47,613 nt of DNA from Telmatospirillum sp. (GCA_020248985.1 JADCGL010000040.1:1-47613); one strand, 5' to 3'; numbered from the stretch's first letter, positions 24,938-33,871 are shown. Notes: a model not told the origin generated them from the letters alone. Made by a program: numbers and translations.

Positions 24938-25273
24938 ATGTCTTCCGTTCCAATTCCTTTTCCGATGCGCCGCGTTTCCGGTTTCGACGAACCCCCTGCT
25001 CCAAAGCGCGACGGCGACGGGCGCCCGAAAGGCTTGCCGCCGAGCCCCGGACAACCGACCGCCTTGCAGCGTGCATGGCTGGCACGCGGTCTCGGCGAAC
25101 CTGGCGGCAAATTGCCGCTGTTTGTCGGCGACGGCCGCAAGATCGATCCGCGCACGGTCAAAGCCTGCCTCGACAAAGGCTGGTGCGAACCGTGGTACGC
25201 CAACCCGCTGAAGCCGGATTGGCTTGTCTGCAAACTCACGCCGGACGGTCGGCGCCTTTTCGAAGCGAGCTGA
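24938..25273 (+). CDS. Conserved-looking small protein, unknown function
   Basis: A 111-residue soluble protein. The N-terminal half is Pro-rich and probably disordered (SVPIPFPMRRVSGFDEPPAP). The C-terminal half is compact: LPLFVGDGRKIDPRTVKACLDKGWCEPWYANPLKPDWLVCKLTPDGRRLFE, which reads like a small winged-helix-type wing ending (KGWCEPW, CKLTPDGR). ATG 24938 gives a natural short N-terminus; ATG 24893 is the alternative, and neither has a decisive ribosome site. It ends 4 bases before the MFS gene, so it is probably cotranscribed with it. Confidence 0.6.
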   Translation: MSSVPIPFPMRRVSGFDEPPAPKRDGDGRPKGLPPSPGQPTALQRAWLARGLGEPGGKLPLFVGDGRKIDPRTVKACLDKGWCEPWYANPLKPDWLVCKLTPDGRRLFEAS

Positions 25274-25277
25274 AGCG

Positions 25278-26525
25278 ATGTCCGTTCCAAGCGGCTTCGG
25301 CGCGCGCATTGCGCGCTGCTTTTTGCCTTTTGCCGCCGGTTATTTCCTGTCTTATTCGTTCCGCACCGTCAACGCGGCGATCGGCCCCGATCTTTCGGCC
25401 GAGTTGGGCCTTCAGCCGGCCGCGTTCGGCACGATCACCTCGGCCTATTTTGCCGCGTTCGCACTTGCCCAAGTGCCGATCGGCATCGCCCTCGACCGCT
25501 GGGGGCCGCGACGCACGCATGCGTTTTTGCTGCTTTTTGCGATTGCAGGGGCGTGCGTCTTCGCTTCGGCCCATACGATCTCGGGTCTTGCGGTCGGGCG
25601 TGCACTGATCGGGCTTGGCGTGGCAGCCAGCTTGATGGCGGCATTCAAGGCCAACACGCTCTATTGGCCGATCGAACGCTTGCCGCTCGCAAACGGCCTG
25701 CTGCTCGGTTTCGGCGGGCTCGGCGCAGCCAGCGCCACGTTGCCGGTCGATTGGCTGCTGGGCATCGTCGATTGGCGCTTCGTGATCTACGGCATGGGCG
25801 CCTTGACGGCCGCAACGGCTGCCGCGATCTGGTTCGCTAGTCCCGACTCGCCGCGGCGCGGCACGAGCGTATCGGCGGCAAGCGAGTTTGCCGATGTCGG
25901 CCGCATTCTCGTCAGTGTGGCCTTTTGGCGTTTTGCGCCGCTGACCGTGGCAACGCATGCTGTATTTTTGGCTTACCAAACATTGTGGGCCGGTCCGCAT
26001 ATGCGCGATATCGCCGGCATGAGCCGCGGCGAAGTCGGAATCGGCATGGCGCTCGTCACGGGCGCGATGGCCTTCGGCTATCCGATGCTGGGCGCACTTG
26101 CCGACTGGCTGCGCCAGCGCGGCATTGCGCCGGTGCGCACCTTCGGCGTCTATTGCGTGCTGTTCGTCGGCGTCCAGTTTCTGCTGCTCGCCAATCCAGC
26201 GGGCGGCGCGCACGCGCTGTGGGCGGCTTTCGGGTTCCTGGGCTGCGGCACGATCCTCGGCTACGCGGTCTTGACACAGAGTTTCGCAGCAACCCTTGCG
26301 GGGCGGGTCAATGCCACGCTGAATCTGTTCGTATTCGGCACGGCTTTCGCGGCCCAGGCCGGTATCGGCGGCGTGCTGTCGGCCTTCGCCGACGCGCCGA
26401 TCCAAGGCCATAGCACAGCACTTGCGGTGGCCATCGCCTTGCAAATTGCATCGCTGCTCTGGTTTATGCTAGCCAGAACCCAGTCCGTACTGGCGCCTGC
26501 GAGCGCCCCGGCCGGAGATCGCTAA
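25278..26525 (+). CDS. MFS transporter
   Basis: A 415-residue major facilitator with about twelve hydrophobic segments. Helix 1 (FLPFAAGYFLSYSFRTVNAAIGPDL) and the following SAYFAAFALAQVPIGIALDRWGPRR loop carry the typical GxxxDRxGRR-like motif A. The frame extends upstream but ATG 25278 is preferred, 4 bases after the previous stop with GAAG just upstream. The substrate is unknown; the family includes nitrate/nitrite-type and sugar-phosphate-type carriers, neither of which is indicated by a motif here. It is followed 4 bases later by a 74-residue gene. Confidence 0.88.
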   Translation: MSVPSGFGARIARCFLPFAAGYFLSYSFRTVNAAIGPDLSAELGLQPAAFGTITSAYFAAFALAQVPIGIALDRWGPRRTHAFLLLFAIAGACVFASAHTISGLAVGRALIGLGVAASLMAAFKANTLYWPIERLPLANGLLLGFGGLGAASATLPVDWLLGIVDWRFVIYGMGALTAATAAAIWFASPDSPRRGTSVSAASEFADVGRILVSVAFWRFAPLTVATHAVFLAYQTLWAGPHMRDIAGMSRGEVGIGMALVTGAMAFGYPMLGALADWLRQRGIAPVRTFGVYCVLFVGVQFLLLANPAGGAHALWAAFGFLGCGTILGYAVLTQSFAATLAGRVNATLNLFVFGTAFAAQAGIGGVLSAFADAPIQGHSTALAVAIALQIASLLWFMLARTQSVLAPASAPAGDR

Positions 26526-26529
26526 AACC

Positions 26530-26754
26530 ATGTTCAAACGACCGAAATTCGAGATCGCAGTCTATAACGAGCATGTGCGCGCCGCCGTGTCGCGCGGCGA
26601 ACAGCACAAGCACTACAAAGACGAGTGGCAGAACCAGCATTTCATTGAGATCGTCGCCGCCAACGAAAAGGAAGCGATGATGCGCATCCGCGCACGCTAT
26701 CCCCAAGACCAGGGTTTCGTGATCCTGGCCTGCCGCGAAATCACGAGCGAGTGA
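26530..26754 (+). CDS. Small conserved-looking protein, 74 aa
   Basis: The product has an alternating charged/hydrophobic pattern suggesting a small alpha/beta domain: FEIAVYNEHVRAAVSRGEQH, then HFIEIVAANEKEAMMRIRARYPQDQGFVILA. It looks like a real gene by composition and by tight spacing: 4 bases after the MFS stop and 10 bases before the next start. I know of similar short hypotheticals in Alphaproteobacteria but no function. It is probably part of the same transcript as its neighbours. Confidence 0.65.
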   Translation: MFKRPKFEIAVYNEHVRAAVSRGEQHKHYKDEWQNQHFIEIVAANEKEAMMRIRARYPQDQGFVILACREITSE

Positions 26755-26764
26755 GTAAGAGCAA

Positions 26765-27988
26765 ATGAGCTTGGCGCTACGGCTGCGCGCCCGGGCAATG
26801 CGGGCCGGTTTCGTGGCGGCGTCATTCGCTCTCGCGATGTTCGGATTCGCCGGCAATGCCGAGATCGCGCATGCCCAAGAGGTGCGCGCCGTTCTCGACG
26901 ATCCGACCGGCTTTTGGCTCGTCGCCGAAACCGGCCCGCCGGTCAGCTCCGGGCTGGCGGCAATCCCGATTTTCGGCGCTGCAGCGCGCGCGCAAATCGG
27001 CAATCCGCGTGCCGTCTGGGACGTCCGTCGCGAGGCCGACAATTCGCTTTCGATCCAGATCCGCCCGCGCGATCTCTTGTTCCGCAATGTCGCGATCGCG
27101 GGCGACGCTGTGACAGCCGAAACGATTGCGCCCGACAATCCAAATGCGCGCGTGCGTCTCGATGTTCGCATCGCCAACGGCCAGCTTTCCGGAACGCTCG
27201 CCTTTGAAGGCTTTACGCTGTCGCTCGATGGGCGCCCGCCGCCGTCGGTCGTTGCCCTTCGCGAAGCACTGGTCGCCGCACGCACGCGCCTCGACGAAAT
27301 CGACGGGCCCTATGCGATCCCCGAGATCGAAAAGCTGCGGCTCGAAAACATCGTGCTGATCGAACGCATCCGCCGCGTCGAGGGCGAACTTGCAGCGCGC
27401 AATCCGAACCGGGGCGCAACCGCCGCAAGCCCGGCGCCGAGCGCCGCGGTCGGCGGGCAGATCGCCATGCGCGGCCTTGGCCTCGATCTGCAGACGCGGA
27501 CACCCGCGCGGCTGCGCAGTGCGCCGGATGGGTCCGCCCCGCAGATCGCAGCACTGCCGGCAGGCCAGCCGCTCGCCAAACTTGCCGATGCTGCCCGAAG
27601 CGGCTGGAGCCTTGTCGCAACCGCGCAAGGCACTGTCGGCTATGTCGCGACCGGCGAGGTGAGCCCGCTAGCGCAAGCCGCATCCCCGGCCGGAGCGACC
27701 CGCGCTGCCCGCGAGATCTCCGTGAGTTTCCCAAGTTGGGATCCCGGTCGCATCGGCCGCCGCATGACCGTTCCGGAGCCCGGCTTCATAAGCCTAGTCG
27801 GACGCGTGCGCGGCGACGGAAATTTGCGCGAAGTGCGCATTGCCGATGCACAGACCGTTTCCAATCGTGACGGCAGCTTCACAGCCGTGGTGCCCGTCGA
27901 ACGGGACGGACGACGTGTGCGCATCGAAGCTGTGTTCGCCGCTGGTCCGCCGGCTATTCTTGAATTCGAAATCGTCGTCGGAAGATAG
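26765..27988 (+). CDS. Exported protein with SH3-like domain
   Basis: A 407-residue protein with a Sec signal peptide: basic start, hydrophobic AGFVAASFALAMFGFAG, likely cleavage after AHA near residue 37. Residues ~40-155 form a beta-rich region typical of lipocalin-like hypotheticals. A short helical segment (RLDEIDGPYAIPEIEKLRLENIVLIERIRRVEGEL, given here only to ~170-215) may be a coiled coil. Residues ~245-300 match a bacterial SH3 (SH3_3) domain (PARLRSAPDGSAPQI to GTVGYVATGEV). The last ~75 residues look Ig-like. SH3b domains often bind peptidoglycan or peptides, so a periplasmic wall-associated role is plausible but inferred. Confidence 0.75.
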   Translation: MSLALRLRARAMRAGFVAASFALAMFGFAGNAEIAHAQEVRAVLDDPTGFWLVAETGPPVSSGLAAIPIFGAAARAQIGNPRAVWDVRREADNSLSIQIRPRDLLFRNVAIAGDAVTAETIAPDNPNARVRLDVRIANGQLSGTLAFEGFTLSLDGRPPPSVVALREALVAARTRLDEIDGPYAIPEIEKLRLENIVLIERIRRVEGELAARNPNRGATAASPAPSAAVGGQIAMRGLGLDLQTRTPARLRSAPDGSAPQIAALPAGQPLAKLADAARSGWSLVATAQGTVGYVATGEVSPLAQAASPAGATRAAREISVSFPSWDPGRIGRRMTVPEPGFISLVGRVRGDGNLREVRIADAQTVSNRDGSFTAVVPVERDGRRVRIEAVFAAGPPAILEFEIVVGR

Positions 27989-28049
27989 CAAATTCAGATA
28001 TTTAATGGAATTTCCTGACGTATATTGCAAACTGCGATAAACTACCCAA

Positions 28050-28313
28050 ATGCCGATTGTTCCCGTCCTGCCGCTTCTACCGGCGTCTGTGGCCGGCCAT
28101 CACTCCCAACCGCCGCCTGCGCCTGGCGCGTTCGCGGCGGCGATTCAAGGCGCGCAAACCGCCAAGGCAATAAAGCCCAGCGCGGCAACTGCAAGCGCAC
28201 GCGTAGCACGCCGGTCCACTGAAACCGACGACAGCCTCGACGAAGAAACCAATACGCTCGACGCCAAAGCCCATTTCCGGCCTGGCGCCCACGTCGTCGA
28301 TGTCGAGGCCTGA
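28050..28313 (+). CDS. Possible small protein, 87 aa
   Basis: The frame gives a Pro- and Ala-rich N-terminus (PIVPVLPLLPASVAG) and an acidic C-terminus (DDSLDEETNTLDAKAHF, then VVDVEA). No family is recognised and the ribosome site is weak. Support comes from the sharp change to non-coding, AT-rich sequence on both sides and from the absence of a better frame. Low-complexity makes a firm call impossible. Confidence 0.4.
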   Translation: MPIVPVLPLLPASVAGHHSQPPPAPGAFAAAIQGAQTAKAIKPSAATASARVARRSTETDDSLDEETNTLDAKAHFRPGAHVVDVEA

Positions 28314-28373
28314 CGCGCAACCGACGGCGCCGTTTCTGCGTTTATCTTGATTCTACATACGGCGCTGATATTA

Positions 28374-28408
28374 TTACAGTTATGTTACAGTCGATTGTTA
28401 CAATCGAC
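28374..28408. promoter_or_regulatory. Pho-box-like direct repeats and adjoining perfect palindrome
   Basis: TTACAG occurs at 28374 and 28385, 11 bases apart. Read on the minus strand this is CTGTAAC-ATAA-CTGTAAT, close to the PhoB 7-4-7 pattern (CTGTCAT-AWAW-CTGTCAY). It is followed by GTCGATTG-TTA-CAATCGAC (28390-28408), a perfect 8-bp dyad. The sites lie over the first codons of the Na/Pi gene if ATG 28382 is used. The orientation is opposite to the gene, so PhoB control is plausible but not secure. Confidence 0.45.
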
Positions 28409-30157
28409 TATCAGACCTCGCTTATCCCGCCACAAACCGCCTCGTCGGCACGGAGAGTCATCATCGGTGCGTCCCTCGTTTTGATCCATGTTGCCGGCGG
28501 CGTCGCCCTGCTCCTGTGGGGCCTTCGCATGACAAGGACCGGCGTCATGCGCGCCTTCGGCGGCGACCTTCGCAGGTTTCTCGCGAGTGCACTGTCGAAC
28601 CGATTTTCAGCTTTCGCTTGCGGTTTCGGCGTCACGACGGTTCTTCAAAGTGCGACCGCGACATCCTTAATGGTCGCATCCTTCGCCAGCCGCGGCTTCG
28701 TTCCAACGGCGATCGCACTCGCTGCCGTCCTCGGCGCCGATCTGGGAGCCGCTTCAATCGCCCAGATACTGTCGCTCGATCTGCATTGGCTCTCGCCATT
28801 GGTCTTGGCTCTGGGCGTAGCGGCCTTCTCAAGCACGCTGCCCACGCGTTGGCGCGATTTAGGCCGCGCCGTCGTTGGGCTCGGTCTGATGATGCTGGCC
28901 CTACGATTGATTGGCGAAGCCACACATCCGCTGCGCGATTCGCCCGTCATGCACAGCCTGATGGCGGCGTTAGCCAGCGAAAGGCTGCTCGCAATTCTGC
29001 TGGTTGCACTCGTCACATGGGCAGCACACTCCACGCTCGCGATCGTGCTGCTCGTCGTTTCGCTGGCCGATACGGGTATGCTGCCGCCCTCCTTGGCTGT
29101 CGCCTGCGTGCTCGGCGCCAATATCGGCGGCGCCATGCCGGCCTTGGCCGCGACCTGGACATCGGAGGCCGGAGCGCGCCGCATTGCGATCGGAAACCTT
29201 GCCTTCCGCGCGATGGGCGTGGCTTTGGCCTATCCCCTGCTCGAACCGTCGGTCGCATGGATCGCCGTTACCGACGACGATATCGGTCGACAGATAGCCA
29301 ACTACCATTTCCTATTCAACGCCGCCCTCGCAGTCGCGTTCCTGCCGGCCGTGCGCCTCGCGGCCAATGCGCTCGACGCGGCAATCCGCGAGAGCGAACG
29401 CCCGGCGGATTCAAGCGCTCCGCTCTATCTCGACGAGTCGGCCCTTGAATCGCCGCCTTTGGCAGTCGCGGCCGCGGCGCGCGAGACGCTGCGCATGGGC
29501 GACGAGCTCAAGAGCATGCTCGTCGACGCGTTGACCGCGATCCGCACCGACGACCGCAAACTCGCCGACGAGGTATCGCGGCGCGACGACACGCTCGACC
29601 GCCTCTGCGAGGAGATAAAGACCTACCTGCTGCGCATCCAGCCCGACTCGCTGTCCGACGCCGATGCGCGGCGCTCGATGGAAATCCTGCAATTCGCGAT
29701 CAATCTCGAGCACGCCGGCGACATCGTGGACAAGAACCTTATGGAGCTTGCGGCCAAGAAGGCCAAGAACCGCGCGAACTTCTCCGAAGAAGGATTCCGA
29801 GACATATGCCTGCTGCACGCCGACCTGCTGGAGACGCTGCGCCTGTCGCTCGCCATGTTCATGAACGGCGACGAGACGATGGCGCGGCTCATGATCGCGG
29901 AGAAAGTCGAGTTCCGCGAACGCGAGCGGGCGGCGGCACAGACGCATCTCGAGCGACTGCGCAGCCGCGTGCCTGACACGATCGAGACGAGTTCGCTGCA
30001 TCTCGACGTGCTGCGCGACCTCAAGCGCATCCATTCGCACCTGGTGTCGGTCGCCTACCCGATCCTCGAAGCCAAAGGCGCTTTGCGCGACAGCCGCCTC
30101 GAGCCCGCCAAGCCGATCCGACGCGCGCGCGCCAAGCCGGCTGAAGACCCGACCTGA
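28382..30157 (+). CDS. Na+/phosphate cotransporter family protein with PhoU-like domain
   Basis: A 591-residue protein. Residues ~30-320 hold the two Na/Pi cotransporter (PF02690-type) repeats; the first has the classical QSATATS motif (TTVLQSATATSLMVA), the second the variant AAHSTLAIVLL. Residues ~360-570 are soluble and helical, like PhoU (LEHAGDIVDKNLMELAAKK). It should import or regulate inorganic phosphate with Na+ in the inner membrane. The start is doubtful: ATG 28382 lies within the operator-like repeats and gives an atypical 33-residue leader. TTG 28481 would start at the usual GGVALLLWGLRM region but lacks a ribosome site. It is convergent with a receiver gene 15 bases away. Confidence 0.92.
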   Translation: MLQSIVTIDYQTSLIPPQTASSARRVIIGASLVLIHVAGGVALLLWGLRMTRTGVMRAFGGDLRRFLASALSNRFSAFACGFGVTTVLQSATATSLMVASFASRGFVPTAIALAAVLGADLGAASIAQILSLDLHWLSPLVLALGVAAFSSTLPTRWRDLGRAVVGLGLMMLALRLIGEATHPLRDSPVMHSLMAALASERLLAILLVALVTWAAHSTLAIVLLVVSLADTGMLPPSLAVACVLGANIGGAMPALAATWTSEAGARRIAIGNLAFRAMGVALAYPLLEPSVAWIAVTDDDIGRQIANYHFLFNAALAVAFLPAVRLAANALDAAIRESERPADSSAPLYLDESALESPPLAVAAAARETLRMGDELKSMLVDALTAIRTDDRKLADEVSRRDDTLDRLCEEIKTYLLRIQPDSLSDADARRSMEILQFAINLEHAGDIVDKNLMELAAKKAKNRANFSEEGFRDICLLHADLLETLRLSLAMFMNGDETMARLMIAEKVEFRERERAAAQTHLERLRSRVPDTIETSSLHLDVLRDLKRIHSHLVSVAYPILEAKGALRDSRLEPAKPIRRARAKPAEDPT

Positions 30158-30172
30158 AATCCGCCCGAACTT

Positions 30173-30574
30173 CTAGCGCGCCATCGCGCGTTCGACGCGC
30201 AGCGCAAGTACGTCCGGCGTCACAGGCTTCACGATGTAGCCGTTGGCGCGCAACGTACGCGCGCGATCGGCGAGCTCGCTGCTCGCCGTCGCCGTCAGAA
30301 GAATAACCGGTATGCGCGAGATGTGTATCTCCGGCCGTTCGCGCAATGCAGCCAGAAACGACATGCCGTCCATCGGCTTCATGCCAATGTCGCAAAGGAT
30401 GACACTGGGCAGCCGTTCGGCCGCTTCAATATCCGCCATCGCCTGCGCGCCATCGCGCGCTTCGACGACGACGCCAAAGCCAAGCTGCGTCAGCATGCGA
30501 CCCATCATCGCGCGCACAACAGCCTGGTCGTCGATCACCATAGCGACAAGATTGGCGTAGCGTTCGTTGTTCAT
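30173..30574 (-). CDS. Single-domain response regulator (CheY-like)
   Basis: A 133-residue receiver domain. Acidic pair DD near 15-16 (VIDDQ), phosphoacceptor Asp in VILCDIGMKPMDG (~62), Thr in LLTATAS and Lys in YIVKPVT all are in place. There is no output domain. It is coupled to the hybrid kinase by an ATGA overlap (30571-30574) and should receive phosphate from that kinase's HPt domain or compete for it, acting by protein contact. Confidence 0.93.
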   Translation of the reverse strand: MNNERYANLVAMVIDDQAVVRAMMGRMLTQLGFGVVVEARDGAQAMADIEAAERLPSVILCDIGMKPMDGMSFLAALRERPEIHISRIPVILLTATASSELADRARTLRANGYIVKPVTPDVLALRVERAMAR

Positions 30575-32982
30575 GCGCGCTGCGGCTCCGCAGCGAGAGG
30601 GGTTGCTGCAGCCAACGCCATGCGCAGCTGCTCGCAGGCATTTTCGAACCCGGGCTCGAGACGAGCGAGTTCGGCCGCCACGCTTGCCATATCGGCGCGC
30701 AAGGCCGCCTCCTCGATCCGGCGGGCGATGGCGCCCACGCCGATCGTGCCGATCGAGCGTGCGGCCCCAGTCAATGCGTGGGCTGCCTGCGCGGCCTCGC
30801 TTGGATCGCCCTGCTCGACCGCCGCGCGGAGGGCCGCGATCATCTGCCGCCCCCCTTCGGCAAACAAAGCGACGACTTGGTCGCGGTCGGCGGCGGCGTC
30901 TTCATAGAGCAAGGCCAGCGCTGTCGCATCGACGGCACCGCCGGCGGCCGGCGGGGGCGTTTCGTCGTCGGCGGTTTGATTTTCGCTCCGTCCCAGCGCG
31001 CGCGCCAAGGCGCCGTCGAGCGCCGACAGCGTCACCGGCTTGGAAATGAAGTCGTCCATGCCGGCGGCAAGCGAGCGCGCCGCTTCGCCCGCAAGCGCAT
31101 TGGCAGTGAGCGCTAGAATGGGCGTGCGCGCCAGGCCGTTGCGCTGCTCGTGCGCGCGCACCATGCGCGCGAGCTCAAACCCGTCGCAGACCGGCATATG
31201 GCAGTCCGTGACGATCGCATCGATGCCGCCTCGTTGCCAGCGCGCGAAGGCAAGACTCCCATCGACGGTACTCTCGCTCGAATAGCCGAGTTTGGTCAGC
31301 TGCCGCGTCAACACAGCGCGATTGGTGGCATTGTCTTCGGCGACCAGGATGCTGTACCGGTTGGCCGGGCGCGCGGCCGCAGCCGCCACGCGCTTCTTTG
31401 GCGCCAAGATCTCGCCCGAGACTGCGCGCACGAGACTGTCGCGACGCACAGGATTGAGCAGATACGCATCGAATCCCCGATCGAGAGCCTTTTTGCGCAA
31501 GCCCGCAATATCGGCGTCGCTCGCCAGCACGAGCCGAGTGCCGTAAAGCACCGGCGTTCCGCGAATGGTCTCGCCGAGCACGAGCCCGTCGATCCCGGGC
31601 AGCGCATAGCCCACGAGTGCGGCGTCGAACGGTCGGCCCGCCTCAGCGGCCTGCTCAAGCAGATCGAGAGCGGCGTGCGCCTCTTCGGCGACCACGACGT
31701 CTGCGTTGGCCGCGCGCAGGTAACGCTCGGCAAAATCCCGCGCAACTGAGGGGCGCGCCACCAAAGCTACGCGCATACCTGCAAGCATAGGTATGGTTGC
31801 CGCCGTCGGAGTCGTTTCGCCGGCCTCCAGATCGATTTCGAACGCGAATTCCGAGCCCTGGGCCGGCGCACTTGCGACCGCAATGCGACCGCCCATCAGA
31901 TCGACAAGATGCTTGCAGATCGAAAGGCCCAGCCCGGTACCGCCATAGCGCCGGTTGGTCGAGCTGTCGGCCTGGCTGAACGGTTTGAACAGGCGTTTCA
32001 GCGCTGTTTCGTCCATGCCGATGCCAGTATCGCGAACAACTATGCGCAGCCGAGGGCGTGTCCCCGCTCCGGATGCGGCCGCGGCGACCGGCCCTGCCTC
32101 AACCGTCACATTGCCGCTTTCGGTGAATTTGATCGCATTGCCGATCAGATTGAACAGGATTTGGCGCAGCCTTACCGGGTCGCCCTTAATGGCGATCGGC
32201 AGGCTTGGATCGATGAAACAGGCGAGATTCAAAGCCTTGCGGCGCGCTTGCGGCGCCAGCGTTTCGACTACGCTCTCCACGATCGCGCGCAGCGACAAAT
32301 CGATGCGCTCGAGATCGAGACGCCCTGCCTCGATCTTGGAGAAGTCGAGAATGTCGTCGATGATCGTCAGCAGAGATGAAGCGCTGTCGCGCACCACTTC
32401 GAGCATCGAGTTCTGCTCGGGATCGAGACCGGTATCGGACATGAGCTCGAGCATAGCAATCACGCCATTCATCGGCGTGCGGATTTCGTGGCTCATCGCC
32501 GCCAGAAAGCGCGACTTGGCTTCGTTGGCGGCCTCGGCCACATGGCGCATGGAGACGAGTTCCGCCTGGACGCGCTTGCGGTCGGTGACGTCCATATAGG
32601 TCGAAACGAAGCCGCCCTCGGGCAATGGGTTCGAATGCACTTCGAGCACGCGGCCGTCGGGGCGCGTCACCTCGAAGCTCGGGCTCTGAAGCCCCGAGCG
32701 CCAGGTCCGAAACGCCGCCTGCACGTCGAGGGCGCCGCGCGCCACGAGAAAACGCGTCATCTCGCCCTGCGGATCGACGGCCTGCGTAACCGAAGTCGGC
32801 ACCGCATAGTAGTCGACAAAACGTTGGTTGTAGGCGATGACGCGGAAGCCCGCGTCCGAAACCACGACGCCTTCGTCCATGTTGTCGAGTACGGCCCGAA
32901 GCAGGGCCCGTTCACGCGCCAGTTCGCGCGTCAGACGTGCAATCTTCGTTTCCGGCTTTTCCTGCGGTGTGGGATCTTCCAT
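30571..32982 (-). CDS. Hybrid sensor histidine kinase (PAS-HisKA-HATPase-REC-REC-HPt)
   Basis: An 803-residue soluble kinase with no membrane segment. Order: short coiled coil (8-30); PAS (~30-135); HisKA with H165 in SHEIRTPMNG; HATPase with N282, DTGIGM (318-323) and GGTGLGLSI (347-355); REC1 (~403-520); REC2 (~543-660) with D593 in VTDCHMPVCDG; HPt (~690-800) with H735. REC1 lacks the phosphoacceptor: VGYALPGIDG has Gly458 where Asp is expected. The HPt motif is HALTG instead of HxxKG. ATG 32982 is chosen because the upstream in-frame part lacks coding character. Phosphate should flow H165, D593, H735, then to the coupled receiver protein. The signal is presumably intracellular, sensed by PAS. 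Confidence 0.95.
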   Translation of the reverse strand: MEDPTPQEKPETKIARLTRELARERALLRAVLDNMDEGVVVSDAGFRVIAYNQRFVDYYAVPTSVTQAVDPQGEMTRFLVARGALDVQAAFRTWRSGLQSPSFEVTRPDGRVLEVHSNPLPEGGFVSTYMDVTDRKRVQAELVSMRHVAEAANEAKSRFLAAMSHEIRTPMNGVIAMLELMSDTGLDPEQNSMLEVVRDSASSLLTIIDDILDFSKIEAGRLDLERIDLSLRAIVESVVETLAPQARRKALNLACFIDPSLPIAIKGDPVRLRQILFNLIGNAIKFTESGNVTVEAGPVAAAASGAGTRPRLRIVVRDTGIGMDETALKRLFKPFSQADSSTNRRYGGTGLGLSICKHLVDLMGGRIAVASAPAQGSEFAFEIDLEAGETTPTAATIPMLAGMRVALVARPSVARDFAERYLRAANADVVVAEEAHAALDLLEQAAEAGRPFDAALVGYALPGIDGLVLGETIRGTPVLYGTRLVLASDADIAGLRKKALDRGFDAYLLNPVRRDSLVRAVSGEILAPKKRVAAAAARPANRYSILVAEDNATNRAVLTRQLTKLGYSSESTVDGSLAFARWQRGGIDAIVTDCHMPVCDGFELARMVRAHEQRNGLARTPILALTANALAGEAARSLAAGMDDFISKPVTLSALDGALARALGRSENQTADDETPPPAAGGAVDATALALLYEDAAADRDQVVALFAEGGRQMIAALRAAVEQGDPSEAAQAAHALTGAARSIGTIGVGAIARRIEEAALRADMASVAAELARLEPGFENACEQLRMALAAATPLAAEPQRA

Positions 32983-33004
32983 GTCGGTTTCGTATCGATG
33001 CCGA

Positions 33005-33463
33005 CTAGCGCAGCGGCCGGCGGCCAGGCGGAACTGGTGCGGGGTTCTTGCAGTCGCCAATCGAGGGGGTTTGGCATCGTTTGCCGTCCGGCATCACCGC
33101 CCCCGAGATATCGGTGTCGCTGCGCAAATCCGCAAAGCGCAAGCCGGCACCCGTAAGGTCGGCGTTAACCATCTTTGTCGCGAACAACGCCGCACCGCCA
33201 AGGTTAGCAAAACGCAAATCCGCCTCCGAGAGATCGGCCCCGCCGAGGTCGGCGCCTGCCAGATTGGCGCCGCGCAGCTTGGCCCCCTTGAGATCCGCGC
33301 CGCGCAGATTGATGCCGCGCAGATCGCGCCCTTCAAGGTCCGCACCGGCGCATTTGGCATCGCGCTGAAGACGGCACGACGCTTGAGCCTGGGCCGGCGG
33401 CAACGCAGCAAGGTAAGCCGCGAATGCCAGCAGACCTAGAAGGGAGCGAAACTTCCATTTCAT
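33005..33463 (-). CDS. Exported pentapeptide-repeat protein
   Basis: A 152-residue protein with a Sec signal peptide (hydrophobic LLGLLAFAAYLAALPPAQA, cleavage near residue 28) followed by about 15 pentapeptide units A(D/N)LxG (ADLEG RDLRG INLRG ADLKG and so on, ~40-120), which fold as a right-handed beta helix. Two Cys pairs (CRLQRDAKC, CQTPSIGDC) could form disulfides in the periplasm. It lies 22 bases downstream of nothing on its own strand and precedes the histidine kinase gene by 22 bases, so the two may share a transcript. Function unknown. Confidence 0.85.
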   Translation of the reverse strand: MKWKFRSLLGLLAFAAYLAALPPAQAQASCRLQRDAKCAGADLEGRDLRGINLRGADLKGAKLRGANLAGADLGGADLSEADLRFANLGGAALFATKMVNADLTGAGLRFADLRSDTDISGAVMPDGKRCQTPSIGDCKNPAPVPPGRRPLR

Positions 33464-33598
33464 CGTCGATAGCTCTCTTTATCGCACGAGTTGTCCGGCG
33501 AGTCGCAAGTTGTAAGTGGACCTCTCAATTTGCATTTTGCAACAGAGAATCTGAAAAATCCATGTCGTCTGTTGACCGAATCGAACCACTCGGTGCAT

Positions 33599-33613
33599 AG
33601 AATGTAATATTCT
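33599..33613. promoter_or_regulatory. Short inverted repeat before a small gene
   Basis: AGAAT-GTAAT-ATTCT is a perfect 5-bp dyad 15 bases upstream of ATG 33629. TTGACC at 33572-33577 may be part of a promoter, though no good -10 is at standard spacing. The 165-base gap to the divergent pentapeptide gene holds no gene. Confidence 0.3.
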
Positions 33614-33628
33614 GGAACACGGGCAAGT

Positions 33629-33868
33629 ATGCAAAACGAAATCGTCCTACGCGCAATGGCGTCGGTACTTGGCCCGGACAATGCGGTTGTCCGCGACGTC
33701 GAAAAGGCTATGCGGACGGACGACGGTCTAGATTGGCTGATTGCCAAAGCAGCGTTCGAGGCACTTACCCGCCCCCAACGCCAGGAAATCGCAGATATGG
33801 CGCGCTGGCTTGCCGAAGATCAGCTTCGTTCACAGCAGAACATCGCCGCGGCAACCAAGGTCCGCTGA
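33629..33868 (+). CDS. Small hypothetical protein, 79 aa
   Basis: A charged, helical 79-residue protein (EIVLRAMASVLGPDNAVVRDVEKAM, then FEALTRPQRQEIADMARWLAEDQ). No family recognised. Codon use looks like that of neighbours and the frame is well bounded, but there is no strong ribosome site (ACGGGCAAGT precedes ATG). It is convergent with the next gene, 3 bases apart. Confidence 0.6.
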   Translation: MQNEIVLRAMASVLGPDNAVVRDVEKAMRTDDGLDWLIAKAAFEALTRPQRQEIADMARWLAEDQLRSQQNIAAATKVR

Positions 33869-33871
33869 CGC

